A stretch of 64,000 nt of DNA from Acidobacteriota bacterium (lineage in GTDB: Bacteria > Acidobacteriota > Terriglobia > Acidiferrales > UBA7541): positions 38,664-102,663 of the forward strand of contig QHYH01000102.1 in the NCBI GenBank assembly GCA_003223215.1, written 5' to 3'. The position numbers and the translations under genes are program-made. Shown piece after piece: positions 53,428-62,104 of this stretch. Positions within the stretch are counted from its first letter, which is position 1. Each line of letters begins with the position of its first letter. The notes below the pieces were generated by a model. The model was not told the origin of the DNA. It did not search any database and saw nothing but the letters and a program-made list of their open reading frames with translations.

Positions 53428-55224
53428 CTAATGGCCGGCAGGACGCCAGACATAGTAATGGGTCCCGCCTACTTCCTGCCATCCATCGATCGCCTGCGGG
53501 GCGGACGAACTCTTCATTACCACGGCTTTCGCCCCAAGTTCCGAGAATTTGCGGAGAGCTTCTTCCTTTCTGGCGGGACCGGCGACCAAAAAGCTTAACT
53601 GATCCAGCTCCGAAACTTCCGCGATAATTTGCACTCGAGCCAAGTGTGCCCAGTACGCGCTCGGCCCCGTCCCGATCGCTCCCACGCGCGCACCGGGCGA
53701 AATTTTCATCTTGTGCAGGCCGACGGCAACTTGCCACGGCTCATCGGGCCGGTTCGCGAGAGTATCCCTCAAATCGCGTGCCACCGGCCAGGCCATTGCC
53801 AGGGCCAAGGCAAGAATCACCGCGGGAGCCGTGCGTTTTCGCACCGTTTCTGCCTTGCTCGCGGAAAATCGCGCGCTCGTTAAAACCCACACGAGCAGCA
53901 TTACAGCAAACGGGCTCACATATCGTTGTTCAACCAGCACCAGCGCATACATTGTCAGCGCCGCGAGCGTAGGGAGCCACACCAGGCTCATTCGACCTCC
54001 TCCCCAATCCCATCCCCCCGCTTTCCCTACCTGCACGATCAGCGCAAGCAACACGACATACAGAGCGCCGCTCCTGGAAAACAGCTTCAAATATAAATTC
54101 GCGCTCCGGAACAAAACCCAGAGCTGTCTGTTCCACGAAAAATGCGGACGGATTCCCTCATACCAATAGGATGGGTCGTACCAGGGCGGATAGCTCCCGG
54201 CAATCGGCTGCGCGAACTCATAGATGGGAGGATTGGCGAGAACTTTTCGCGTCGGGTGCGCCGGACTCCCCGTTCCCGGCGGCTCGCCTTGCCAATGAAG
54301 GATGGGCGCTCCGCCCACGTACCGCGCGTAATTGAGCCTGCCAGCATCACCGAACGTTGCGCGGTGTTTGTCTTTCGAGAGCGCGATGACCAGCGGCGAA
54401 GCAAGCGACAGGAAAACCGCCAATGCAAAAGCAGACCGGGGCTGCCCGCCTAAATAAGATCCTCGCTTGCTTGCAAAAAGCAGGAATGCGCTGGCAAGAA
54501 ATAAAAACGAAAGGGGAAACATGGCGGCTTTCGCCAGATACGCGAGGCCCAACACCAGCCCTAAAGCCGAGAAGAGAAGCCAGGTTCCTTTTCCCTGATA
54601 AATCCGTAGCAACAGCGCCGTTGCCACATAGATCAGCCCGGCCACGATAATGTCCGGATTCACCATCGCCAGGCCCAGCCAGAACTGACTGCTCCACAAC
54701 AACAGCAGGTACCCCCAAATCCACACAATCCTTTCCGGCACCGGCCGCCCTTTCTCCAAACCGCCTTCTGTTCGCCGCGCCGCAAGTAACTCCTTCAAGA
54801 AAATCTCGAAGCAAAACAGGTCGCCCAGGTACAGCAGAAAGTTCACCATATGGACGAACGTAAATTCCCAATAGATCGCCGGGTGAAAAAGCCGCATGCC
54901 CACACTGAGCAGGAGGGGATAAAGCGGGCTCCAATATGCGTTCACCAGCGCGTGCCAACCCCCTTGCGCCGCTGCCTCCGCCATTTCGATGTACGAAATG
55001 CTGTCGGGATTCACTTCATTGCGGCGTGCCCACACCTCGAGCGCTCCCAGCGCGATGGCCAGGCACCAAAACAACAGCCGCAGGCGTAGCCCTGTGGGCG
55101 CTGCAATCAGCGGCCGTGCATTCGCCTGTCGCGCTTGCCCGCGTTCCAGGGGTTCCTCCGCGGACTCGATTTTCTTTGCATTTGGCAAGGTGCTCGCGTC
55201 GCCCTTGCCCGCAAGGATACGCAA
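53428..55224 (-). CDS. GT39-like membrane glycosyltransferase
   Basis: A 598-residue protein with a cytoplasmic N-terminus and about ten hydrophobic helices. The first loop has VNPDSISYIEMAEAAAQGGW followed by YWSPLYPLLLSVGMRLF, the DxxxYxxxA...G and P.YP features of dolichyl/undecaprenyl-phosphate-sugar transferases (ArnT/PMT-like). A soluble C-terminal domain (MKISPGARVGAIGTGPSAYW...GWQEVGGTHYYVWRPAGH) faces the periplasm. The acceptor is unknown. It ends 46 bases before the tag start; upstream lies the trxA terminator. Confidence 0.7.
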   Translation of the reverse strand: MRILAGKGDASTLPNAKKIESAEEPLERGQARQANARPLIAAPTGLRLRLLFWCLAIALGALEVWARRNEVNPDSISYIEMAEAAAQGGWHALVNAYWSPLYPLLLSVGMRLFHPAIYWEFTFVHMVNFLLYLGDLFCFEIFLKELLAARRTEGGLEKGRPVPERIVWIWGYLLLLWSSQFWLGLAMVNPDIIVAGLIYVATALLLRIYQGKGTWLLFSALGLVLGLAYLAKAAMFPLSFLFLASAFLLFASKRGSYLGGQPRSAFALAVFLSLASPLVIALSKDKHRATFGDAGRLNYARYVGGAPILHWQGEPPGTGSPAHPTRKVLANPPIYEFAQPIAGSYPPWYDPSYWYEGIRPHFSWNRQLWVLFRSANLYLKLFSRSGALYVVLLALIVQVGKAGGWDWGGGRMSLVWLPTLAALTMYALVLVEQRYVSPFAVMLLVWVLTSARFSASKAETVRKRTAPAVILALALAMAWPVARDLRDTLANRPDEPWQVAVGLHKMKISPGARVGAIGTGPSAYWAHLARVQIIAEVSELDQLSFLVAGPARKEEALRKFSELGAKAVVMKSSSAPQAIDGWQEVGGTHYYVWRPAGH

Positions 55225-55239
55225 AATGCGAGAGCCATG

Positions 55240-55280
55240 AAAAACAAAAAAAGTGGCGTCATCTCACAGGACGACGCCAC
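55240..55280 (-). terminator. Intrinsic terminator of the glgA-trxA operon
   Basis: GTGGCGTC (55253-55260) and GACGCCAC (55273-55280) form a perfect 8-bp stem with a 12-base loop. On the minus strand it is followed by TTTTTTTGTTTTT. It lies 16 bases after the trxA stop and just before the glycosyltransferase start. Confidence 0.85.
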
Positions 55281-55296
55281 CTGATTCTCTTTTGAG

Positions 55297-55635
55297 TTAC
55301 GCGACGTGGCGGTCGAGCGCCTTGGTAATCTGTTCCTTTGGAACGGCTCCCACGATCTGCTCCACCACTTGCCCGTTCTTGAACACCAGCAACGTGGGGA
55401 TTCCGCGAATGTTGTAGCGTCCCGCGGAATTCATCGCTTCATCCACGTTTAGCTTCATTACCTTCAGTTTGCCTTCGTAGTCATGCGCGATTTCCGCGAC
55501 GGTGGGCGCCAGCATGTGACACGGCCGGCACCACTCGGCCCAGAAATCCACCATCACGGGTTTGGAGTTGCTCGCGGCCAAGACTTCCGTCTCGAAATTT
55601 CCGTCTGTCGCCGCTGGAATGGAATTGTCTGCCAT
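55297..55635 (-). CDS. trxA: Thioredoxin
   Basis: The 112-residue protein has the thioredoxin fold: VMVDFWAEWCRPCHMLAPTV with active-site C36-R37-P38-C39, KVMKLNVDEAM, and the cis-proline motif RGIPTLLVFKNGQVVEQIVG. Most thioredoxins have WCGPC; the Arg at the second position should raise or alter the redox potential. Start ATG 55635 follows GAGGA. The gene is downstream of glgA across a strong hairpin. Confidence 0.92.
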   Translation of the reverse strand: MADNSIPAATDGNFETEVLAASNSKPVMVDFWAEWCRPCHMLAPTVAEIAHDYEGKLKVMKLNVDEAMNSAGRYNIRGIPTLLVFKNGQVVEQIVGAVPKEQITKALDRHVA

Positions 55636-55648
55636 AACTTTTATCCTC

Positions 55649-55673
55649 GGCGGCTTGCCTTTGGCATGCCGCC
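55649..55673 (-). promoter_or_regulatory. Hairpin between glgA and trxA, abutting the trxA ribosome binding site
   Basis: GGCGGCTTGCC (55649-55659) and GGCATGCCGCC (55663-55673) pair over 11 positions with one mismatch and a TTT loop. The trxA Shine-Dalgarno (55643-55648) touches the stem. There is no T-run, so it is more likely an mRNA-processing or translation-modulating element than a terminator. Confidence 0.45.
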
Positions 55674-55691
55674 TGTCTCTCCTTTGTCAGT

Positions 55692-57443
55692 TTAGTTAGA
55701 TGTTGCCGCAGGCTTTTGGTTTCTCCCTACCTCCCCAGGGTTCCCAGGGTCTGGCCCCGATTCCTGAGGATCTTGCATCGAGCTTTCCGTAGACTGTGTC
55801 GACTCCTGAGTGGCTGGCCTTGATTCTTTTTCTGGACCGAGCGGTTCGGCCGGTTGAAAAGCTTGCCCGTCCCCCGGCGTGGGCTGTCCCACCGCCCTGG
55901 CCGCTTTGCCTGCTCTCCGCCGTGGTCGGCCTTTGGCCCCCGCTTCTTTCTCTGCCGTCTCGACCTTTTCCGCCTTCGCAACCTCGCGCGTTGGCGCGAA
56001 TCCGTGTGCCGCGCGCGCCACCTCGTACAGGGTGGCGTATTCCCCGGCCGGCCTTTTCCAGGAAAAATCCTTCGCCATTCCGTTCAGTTGGATGCGCTTC
56101 CAGTCCCGCTCGTCCATGTAATGATGCAACGCCTGCTGCACCGCGTACAAGAGCGCCTCACCGGAATATTCGTAAAACTTAAACCCCGTCCCCGTGCCGT
56201 GCTCCGCGTCAAACGGCTCGATGCTGTCGTCCAGCCCTCCCGTCGCTCGCACGATCGGCACCGTACCATATTTCAAGCTGTACATCTGATTCAGGCCCGA
56301 CGGTTCATAGCGTGACGGCATCATGAACATGTCCGCGCCTGCTTCCACTTTGTGCGCCAGGACGTTGTCGTACGCAATCTTCAAGCCCACGCGCCCCGGA
56401 TACGCTGCCGCCAGCGCACTGAACAGCTTTTCATATTTGCGGTCGCCCGTTCCCAACACCACCAGCATCAAATCTTCCTTCATCAATTCGTGCGCCTGCT
56501 CCGCGATCAGATCAAACCCCTTTTGGTCCACGAAGCGCGACACAATTCCGATGACTGGCCGCTTGAGGTGCTCGAGCGGCAGCGCGAATACCTCGAGCAA
56601 ATCCTGCTTGCAAACTTGCTTGCCGCTCAAATCCTCGGCTGAATAATTCGCCGCAATCAGCTCGTCTTTCGCGGGATCCCACGCCGTGTAATCTACGCCA
56701 TTTAAGATTCCAACGAGCCGGTCGGCTCGCTTTCGCACCACACCGTCCAGTCCATGACCAAATTCCTTTGTCTGAATCTCCTGCGCGTACTTCCGGCTCA
56801 CCGTGGTCAAATAATCCGAGTAAACCAGTCCGCCTTTCAAGAAGTTCACGCTGTCGTAAAACTCGATTCCCTCGGGATTAAACAGCCTAGGCGGCAGCCC
56901 CACACGCTCCAACACATCCCTCCGAAACTGTCCGTGATAGCCCATATTGTGAATCGTAAAGACCACCGGGATGTTCTTTAGCAGTGGATCTTCACTGTAC
57001 GACGTCCGCAGCAGCACCGGCACCAGCGCCGTCTGCCAGTCGTGGCAGTGAAACACGTCCGCGGGCCAAATCTGTTTCGCTACCTCGATCGCCGCACGGC
57101 AAAACTCTGCATAACGCTCCGCGTTGTCCGGAAAATCTTTTCCGCCGCTTCCGTACAGCCCTTCGCGGTCAAAATAGGCGGGATCATCCACGAAGAAGTA
57201 CCGTACTCCGCCGAGTGCCGGGCCGTCCGCAATCGCGGGAAAGCGCAGCCGCGCGCCGCCCATGGGAATCGTCAGGCTCGGGATCACCACCGCCGCCGCT
57301 GCGGTCCCGCGGTAGCGCGGCAGGACCACGGCCACTTCATGGCCCTCGGCCACCAGCGCCTTCGGCAGTGCCTCCACCACGTCCGCTAGGCCGCCCGTCT
57401 TCGAAAACGGCAGCCCTTCCGATGCCACAAACAAAATTCTCAT
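55692..57443 (-). CDS. glgA: Glycogen synthase (ADP-glucose), with long basic C-terminal tail
   Basis: ATG 57443 gives 583 residues. MRILFVASEGLPFSKTGGLA is the ADP-glucose binding K-x-G-G-L motif, then FHCHDWQTALVPVLL, FTIHNMGYHGQFRRDVL and the second-domain STGGL counterpart RATGGLDDSIEPFD preceded by MMPSRYEPSGLNQMYSLKYG. The catalytic GT5 domain ends near residue 480; the remaining 100 residues are Lys/Arg/Pro/Gln-rich (GAKGRPRRRAGKAARAVGQP) and not part of the family. Elongates alpha-1,4-glucan. trxA follows on the same strand. Confidence 0.92.
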   Translation of the reverse strand: MRILFVASEGLPFSKTGGLADVVEALPKALVAEGHEVAVVLPRYRGTAAAAVVIPSLTIPMGGARLRFPAIADGPALGGVRYFFVDDPAYFDREGLYGSGGKDFPDNAERYAEFCRAAIEVAKQIWPADVFHCHDWQTALVPVLLRTSYSEDPLLKNIPVVFTIHNMGYHGQFRRDVLERVGLPPRLFNPEGIEFYDSVNFLKGGLVYSDYLTTVSRKYAQEIQTKEFGHGLDGVVRKRADRLVGILNGVDYTAWDPAKDELIAANYSAEDLSGKQVCKQDLLEVFALPLEHLKRPVIGIVSRFVDQKGFDLIAEQAHELMKEDLMLVVLGTGDRKYEKLFSALAAAYPGRVGLKIAYDNVLAHKVEAGADMFMMPSRYEPSGLNQMYSLKYGTVPIVRATGGLDDSIEPFDAEHGTGTGFKFYEYSGEALLYAVQQALHHYMDERDWKRIQLNGMAKDFSWKRPAGEYATLYEVARAAHGFAPTREVAKAEKVETAEKEAGAKGRPRRRAGKAARAVGQPTPGDGQAFQPAEPLGPEKESRPATQESTQSTESSMQDPQESGPDPGNPGEVGRNQKPAATSN

Positions 57444-57676
57444 GGACAGTCCGTTTGCTGGATGCCCATCCATTCTACGCTATGGGCGGGCCCACGGTCC
57501 CGCTACCGCCGACGGCGCCTCGACGCCGCCCACCTTGCCATTGTCAATCCGAACGGAGCAGGCGACGCCTCTTCGCGCGTGTTGGCTCTGGCAAACGCAA
57601 CGGCCTGCGAACGCGAGGAATCTGTTTTATGCCCCAGCCCTTCTTCGAGATTCCGTCGACCAATTTCCACGATTCT

Positions 57677-58153
57677 TCACGACGACGCCGCAGACGACTT
57701 CTTCGGATGATATGTTCCGGGAATCGCCCGCAAGGAAATCGCCAGTCGGTTCCACGAATTGATCGCCACCACTGCTAACGTCAAATCCAGCAGTTCTTTT
57801 TCGCCGAAGTGCTTGCGCACCTGCTCATACACCTCATCCGGGACGTGCGTGTGCGACACCAGCGTTACCGCCTCGGTCCATTCCAGCCCTGCGCGCTCCC
57901 GCTCGCTGTAGAACGGCGTCTCGCGCCATGCGTTCAACGCATAGAGGCGTTGCTCGGTCTCGCCCAGCGCCCGCGCGTCCTTCGAATGCATGTCGATACA
58001 GTATGCGCAGCCATTGATCTGAGACGCCCGCATTTTTACCAGCTCGAGCAGCTTCGGCTCCAGCCCGCACTCGTGCACGTATTTCTCCAGCGCGAGCATC
58101 GCCCGCAGCGGCTCCTCGCGAAATTTGTCGTGATAGTCAATTCTCATTTTCAT
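57677..58153 (-). CDS. AhpD-like carboxymuconolactone decarboxylase family protein
   Basis: The 158-residue protein contains LLELVKMRASQINGCAYCID then MHSKDARALGETEQRLYALN, the CxxC...H motif of AhpD-like proteins, and ERERAGLEWTEAVTLVS. Such proteins act as peroxide-linked disulfide reductases or are uncharacterised. Start could be ATG 58153 or 58147. It stands between glgA and the TonB-receptor remnant, with 233 empty bases before glgA. Confidence 0.85.
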   Translation of the reverse strand: MKMRIDYHDKFREEPLRAMLALEKYVHECGLEPKLLELVKMRASQINGCAYCIDMHSKDARALGETEQRLYALNAWRETPFYSERERAGLEWTEAVTLVSHTHVPDEVYEQVRKHFGEKELLDLTLAVVAINSWNRLAISLRAIPGTYHPKKSSAASS

Positions 58154-58333
58154 GTCTTGTCTTCCTCCCGGGTTCTCTAACCTCTGGCTTCTATCCTGCG
58201 ACCTCTGCCTTCACAGATGTCCGCACCGCCGCAGCTAAAGAGCCAAGCTCCAGCAAAGCGCTCGCCCAATTTGGCCGGGGGACTGTCCGCGCCTTAGACT
58301 GCAACACCATCACAAAGAGATTACCAAAACGAG

Positions 58334-58359
58334 AACGGCCGCGCTGGTTTGAGGCCGTT
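58334..58359 (-). terminator. Possible terminator hairpin after the receptor remnant
   Basis: AACGGCC (58334-58340) and GGCCGTT (58353-58359) form a 7-bp stem with a 12-base loop, 23 bases after the remnant's stop; the minus-strand tail is TCTCGTTTTGG, only weakly U-rich. Confidence 0.4.
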
Positions 58360-58382
58360 TTCACCTTAGCTGTCTTCGAAGC

Positions 58383-59240
58383 CTAGAAATTGACTTTCAT
58401 CCCGAGCTGCAGGATCCGCGGATCGCGCGTCGAGGTCACCTTGTTATAGAACGAGGAAATAAGGCTTGTCGAGAAGCAGCAAATGGGATTGGTATGGTTG
58501 AACGTGTTGAAAGTGTCGAAGCGCAATTGGCCGGTAAAGCGCTCGGTGAACTTCATGTTCTTGAATAGAGAAAGGTCGGTGCGCCAGAAGCCTGGGCCGC
58601 GGATGGCGCCAGGACGCTCGTTTGTTTCCGTTGTTTGCGTGGCAGGCGGCGCAGCGAACGCGGACGCGTTGAACCCAACTCGCGTAGGTATTTGGAGGGT
58701 TGGCGTTGGGGTTGTCGACCTGATCGGGACGGCAGCCCAGAGGCGAGGCACCGAGCAGGCAGTCTGAGCCAGTCAGGTCGTTGCAGGCAACTCCGGTCCC
58801 GAAACAAATACCGTTGCCCAGCACGGCGGTCAGGGGAGCCTGGTCTGGAAGGTTTGGACTCCGGAGACTTCCCAGCCGCCCACGAAATGGCCTACCAGCC
58901 CCTGCTGCGTACGGTAGAAGGGGAAGTCATAGATCGCCGTCAGAACGTGCCGGCGGTCCGCAATCGTGGAACCGTAGTTGCCACGGAAATCGCCGGTGAC
59001 CTGAGGAAGCGCCGCGCCTCCTGTGCTGCGATCCGCTGGATCGGTGGTCAAACCTTCGACCAGGTGTAGGAAGTGTTGACAAGTGAGTTGCCAGAGGAAC
59101 GCTTCTGCAACTGCGCTTGCAAGGAGTGGTAATTGGAGGTGGAGGAATCAATGAAGAACAGCCCCGGTCCACCCCGGCCCGTATCCCGTGTAGGGACGAA
59201 GTACATTGAGCTGGTTCGATTTTCTCTCGGAATCCTGGCC
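58383..59240 (-). pseudogene. C-terminal remnant of an Oar-like TonB-dependent receptor
   Basis: Four consecutive minus-strand frames give one homologous sequence. It starts near 59240 with TSSMYFVPTRDTGRGGPG and NYHSLQAQLQKRSSGNSLVN TSYTWSK, shifts near 59050 into GDFRGNYGSTIADRRHVLTA IYDFPF and GHFVGGWEVSGVQTFQT, shifts near 58830 into LGASPLGCRPDQVDNPN, and near 58650 into RPGAIRGPGFWRTDLSLFKN MKFTERF, FDTFNTFNHTNP and the terminal RDPRILQLGMKVNF. These are hallmarks of the C-terminal barrel of Oar-like outer-membrane proteins with a CarboxypepD_reg N-terminus. Only about 280 of the usual 1,000 or more codons remain; the 5' part is missing, ending 39 bases before rsmA. Confidence 0.7.
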
Positions 59241-59278
59241 AAGTCCCTGAAGCACCCTGCTGGTAAACTGTTTTCCCC

Positions 59279-60094
59279 ATGCCTCGCCAACTCCTTGGTC
59301 AGCATTTTCTCGCCGATCTTGACTGGCGCGAGCAGATCGCCCGCGCTATTCGCGTCTCCCGGCATTCCACCGTGCCGTTGCCTGCTGACGACCAACACTG
59401 CTGGATCGAGATTGGCGCAGGACACGGCGAAATGACCCGCCATCTGCTCGCGAGCGGCAGCCCGGTAACGGCCATCGAGTTGGATCCCAGCCTCGCCTGC
59501 TCGCTTCGCCACATGGCGAAAGAATTTCCTAACCTGACGGTCGCCTCCGGCGACATTCTCAAAACCGATCTCGTTGCGCTCGCTTCCGGCCGCCGCATCC
59601 GCATTTACGGCAATCTTCCCTTCTACATCACTTCGCCGATTCTGCATCACCTCTTCACCTTCGCAGCGCTCATCGACGAAATGCATCTCGTAATCCAGAG
59701 GGAAGTTGCCGCGCGCCTCGGCGCCGCGCCCGGCACGCGCGACTATGGTTATCTTTCCGTCGTCACGCAGTTCTACACGCGCCCGGAAATCGTCTTCGAG
59801 ATTCCTTGCGAAGCGTTCCAGCCTCCGCCGGAAGTGACCTCCGCGCTCATCACGCTGCGCCTTCCCGGCGAACGGGCCAAGCTCGCCCTCAAGGACGAGA
59901 CTCGCTTTCTGAATTTTGTGAAGTTGTCTTTTTCGCAGAAGCGCAAAACGCTGGTGAACAACCTGCGATCTCTGGTGCAACCCGAAGAAACTCGCGGAGC
60001 GCTTGCCTCGTTAAATCTTCGCCCCGACGCCCGTGCGGAGCAGCTTCCCGTGGCGCAGCTCGCCGCCCTTCATGCTTTGGTGGAGGGTTTCTGA
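59279..60094 (+). CDS. rsmA: 16S rRNA dimethyladenosine transferase
   Basis: The 271-residue enzyme (KsgA) dimethylates the two adenines at the 3' end of 16S rRNA. RQLLGQHFLADLDWREQIAR, WIEIGAGHGEMTRHLLASGS (SAM motif I), IELDPSLACSL, ASGDILKTDL and the catalytic NLPFYITSPILHHLF (NLPF in place of the common NLPY) are present; FQPPPEVTSALITLRL and KLSFSQKRKTLVNNLRSLV complete the fold. Starts ATG 59279. Confidence 0.94.
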   Translation: MPRQLLGQHFLADLDWREQIARAIRVSRHSTVPLPADDQHCWIEIGAGHGEMTRHLLASGSPVTAIELDPSLACSLRHMAKEFPNLTVASGDILKTDLVALASGRRIRIYGNLPFYITSPILHHLFTFAALIDEMHLVIQREVAARLGAAPGTRDYGYLSVVTQFYTRPEIVFEIPCEAFQPPPEVTSALITLRLPGERAKLALKDETRFLNFVKLSFSQKRKTLVNNLRSLVQPEETRGALASLNLRPDARAEQLPVAQLAALHALVEGF

Positions 60095-60230
60095 TGCCCG
60101 CTGGTCGATGAGGGTCGAAGTCGGCGGCTAATTTTTGTCATTCCGGACGCCTGATTCTCGAGCGAGGAAATCTACTGTGTCTTCGTCAAGGGCAAGAGCA
60201 ATGCCCTCGGCGCTTTGCGGTTTCGCGCGG

Positions 60231-60962
60231 TTACAAAACTGTTTCGGATTCTTTCTTCAGTGCCGCCACCACCCGATCGGGATAGTCGCTCATGATTCCC
60301 TGAACGCCTGCTTCGATCAGCAGGCGCATGTGCGCCGGCTGATTGATGGTCCAGCAGACAACCTGCAAATCCTTCTTGCGCGCCTGCTCCAGTAGGGCAG
60401 GCGTAACCAGGTCTCCCCGCACCGCCAGTTGCCGCGCGCCAATTTCCACGGCCTTCTCTACGGGTTTTTCGAGTTGCCCGTCATACAGCAATCCAGTCAT
60501 CACCGTGGGCTCGATGCTGTGCACATTCAGTACCATGGATGCGTCAAAGGAGATGAGCACCGCGCGCGGAATTTCTCCCGATTCGCGCAATGCCGCGATT
60601 ACGGCATGCTCCCCGCCCCAGGCTCCGCTGGGTTTCATCTCGAGGTAAAACACCACGTCATTTTTCTTGGAAAACTGCAGGATCTCTTCTAGCGTGGGGA
60701 TGCGCTCACCGGAAAACTCGCTCCCGAACCAAGAGCCGGCGTCGAGTTCGCGCAATTCCACAAGCGTCAGGTCGTGCACCGATCCGCGCCCGTTGGTGGT
60801 GCGATTCACCGTGCCGTCATGGATAGCCACGAAATGCGCGTCGCGCGAGAGCTGCAAATCGGTTTCGATAAACGTCGCCCCCTGCGCCACCGCCTTGCGG
60901 AACGCCGCCATCGTGTTTTCCGGGGCGTGCCCGGAAGCTCCGCGGTGTGCAATCACCAGCAT
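60231..60962 (-). CDS. ugpQ: Glycerophosphodiester phosphodiesterase
   Basis: The 243-residue cytoplasmic enzyme has VIAHRGASGHAPENTMAAFR (catalytic His, Arg, Glu), IETDLQLSRDAHFVAIHDGT (metal Glu/Asp and second His) and VNRTTNGRGSV, then YLEMKPSGAWGGEHAV. It hydrolyses glycerophosphodiesters to glycerol-3-phosphate. It is convergent with rsmA and followed by the divergent BON gene. Confidence 0.9.
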   Translation of the reverse strand: MLVIAHRGASGHAPENTMAAFRKAVAQGATFIETDLQLSRDAHFVAIHDGTVNRTTNGRGSVHDLTLVELRELDAGSWFGSEFSGERIPTLEEILQFSKKNDVVFYLEMKPSGAWGGEHAVIAALRESGEIPRAVLISFDASMVLNVHSIEPTVMTGLLYDGQLEKPVEKAVEIGARQLAVRGDLVTPALLEQARKKDLQVVCWTINQPAHMRLLIEAGVQGIMSDYPDRVVAALKKESETVL

Positions 60963-61191
60963 TCCGATCTAATCTCCGGTCCTGTCTTGGCGTGTTATCT
61001 TGGTTCCTGCTCTTCCAAAAAGCTTTTCGTCCCAACACGCCTCTTCCAGAAAAGTTTCTGTGTCTGGAGCGAATTTCTCTTTCCAAATATCATGTTAGCA
61101 TTCGCACAGAGCTTTTTTCATGCAGCCCTCAGCCCTGCATCTTGAATCTAACTGCTGGTAGTCAAGAACGGAGTGGACGAGGAGGGTAACC

Positions 61192-61776
61192 ATGAAAAAG
61201 CAGGTTAGGTCCCTGTTCGTATCGCTATTGTTCGTTTCACCGGTTGCGGCCGCGCCTCGTGCAGAAGCCGCGCCCCCGCAAGAAAACAAGCGCCAGCGCA
61301 GTGACGAGAAATACCGGGAGAGATTGGCTAAGCAAGTCCGCCACCAATTGGTCATGCTGCCCTGGTACTCGGTGTTCGATAATCTCGCTTTTCGCATCGA
61401 CCGAGATAAAGTCACGTTGCTTGGCCAAGTGACCCGGCCGGTCCTGAAATCGGACGCCGAGACGGCGGTGAAACGTATCGAAGGCGTGGCTTCGGTTAAG
61501 AATGATATTGAGGTTCTACCGCTATCGCCGATGGATGATCAATTGCGTCGCGCGGTGTTTCGTGCGATTTACGGCGAACCTGGCATGCAGCGATACGCGA
61601 ATCAACCTATTCCAGCCATTCACATCATCGTGAAGAACGGCAACGTCGCGCTGGAGGGCGTGGTTGACGGCGAGATGGACAGAAATCTCGCAAACTTGCG
61701 CGCGAATCAGGTTCCCAACGTGTTTTCCGTGAAGAATAATTTGGTGGTGGCGGCGAATTCAAAGAAACACACTTAA
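61192..61776 (+). CDS. Secreted protein with two BON domains
   Basis: ATG 61192 follows GAGGAGGG. The 194-residue product has a signal peptide (KKQVRSLFVSLLFVSPVAAA), a short charged linker and two BON-type modules: residues about 45-110 (FRIDRDKVTLLGQVTRPVLK and AVKRIEGVASVKNDIEVLPL) and 113-188 (IHIIVKNGNVALEGVVDGEM and ANQVPNVFSVKNNLVV). BON domains bind phospholipid or peptidoglycan in the periplasm (OsmY-like). It is monocistronic. Confidence 0.85.
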   Translation: MKKQVRSLFVSLLFVSPVAAAPRAEAAPPQENKRQRSDEKYRERLAKQVRHQLVMLPWYSVFDNLAFRIDRDKVTLLGQVTRPVLKSDAETAVKRIEGVASVKNDIEVLPLSPMDDQLRRAVFRAIYGEPGMQRYANQPIPAIHIIVKNGNVALEGVVDGEMDRNLANLRANQVPNVFSVKNNLVVAANSKKHT

Positions 61777-62104
61777 CATTTCGCCGGGGAATTCGCCTCG
61801 ACACCACAAGCCGATAAGAAACACGCCGGATCGAGGAAGCGCCGACGCCGCTTCTCTGCGACTCGGATGGGTTCAGGCAGATGTTCAGCGTATTGAACAA
61901 ATGCGGGTCAGCGGAACTTTTCGGACCTAAGCTAGGAAGTGCAAACTTCTCAACTCTAGCCTTTGGCGGACGTTTTCGCGGATCCTCTACCTGTTTGACT
62001 GCGGAGGGCTTCCCAGGGAGCATGTTGGAATGGATATCGAATGGCCTTTTTGGACCGCCAACGGGCCCCGGTAGAACCCAAAGTAGAAAGGACTGACCAG
62101 CATC
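61777..62104. other. Intergenic region before malate synthase
   Basis: 328 bases. A possible 71-codon plus-strand frame (61881-62096) shows no recognised homology or ribosome binding site. The malate synthase start is preceded by AAAGGACTGACCAGCATC. No clear promoter pair or riboswitch was found. Confidence 0.35.

Noticed and set aside
61881..62096. 71-codon frame before malate synthase
   Set aside because: No ribosome binding site, no homology recognised, composition not clearly coding.
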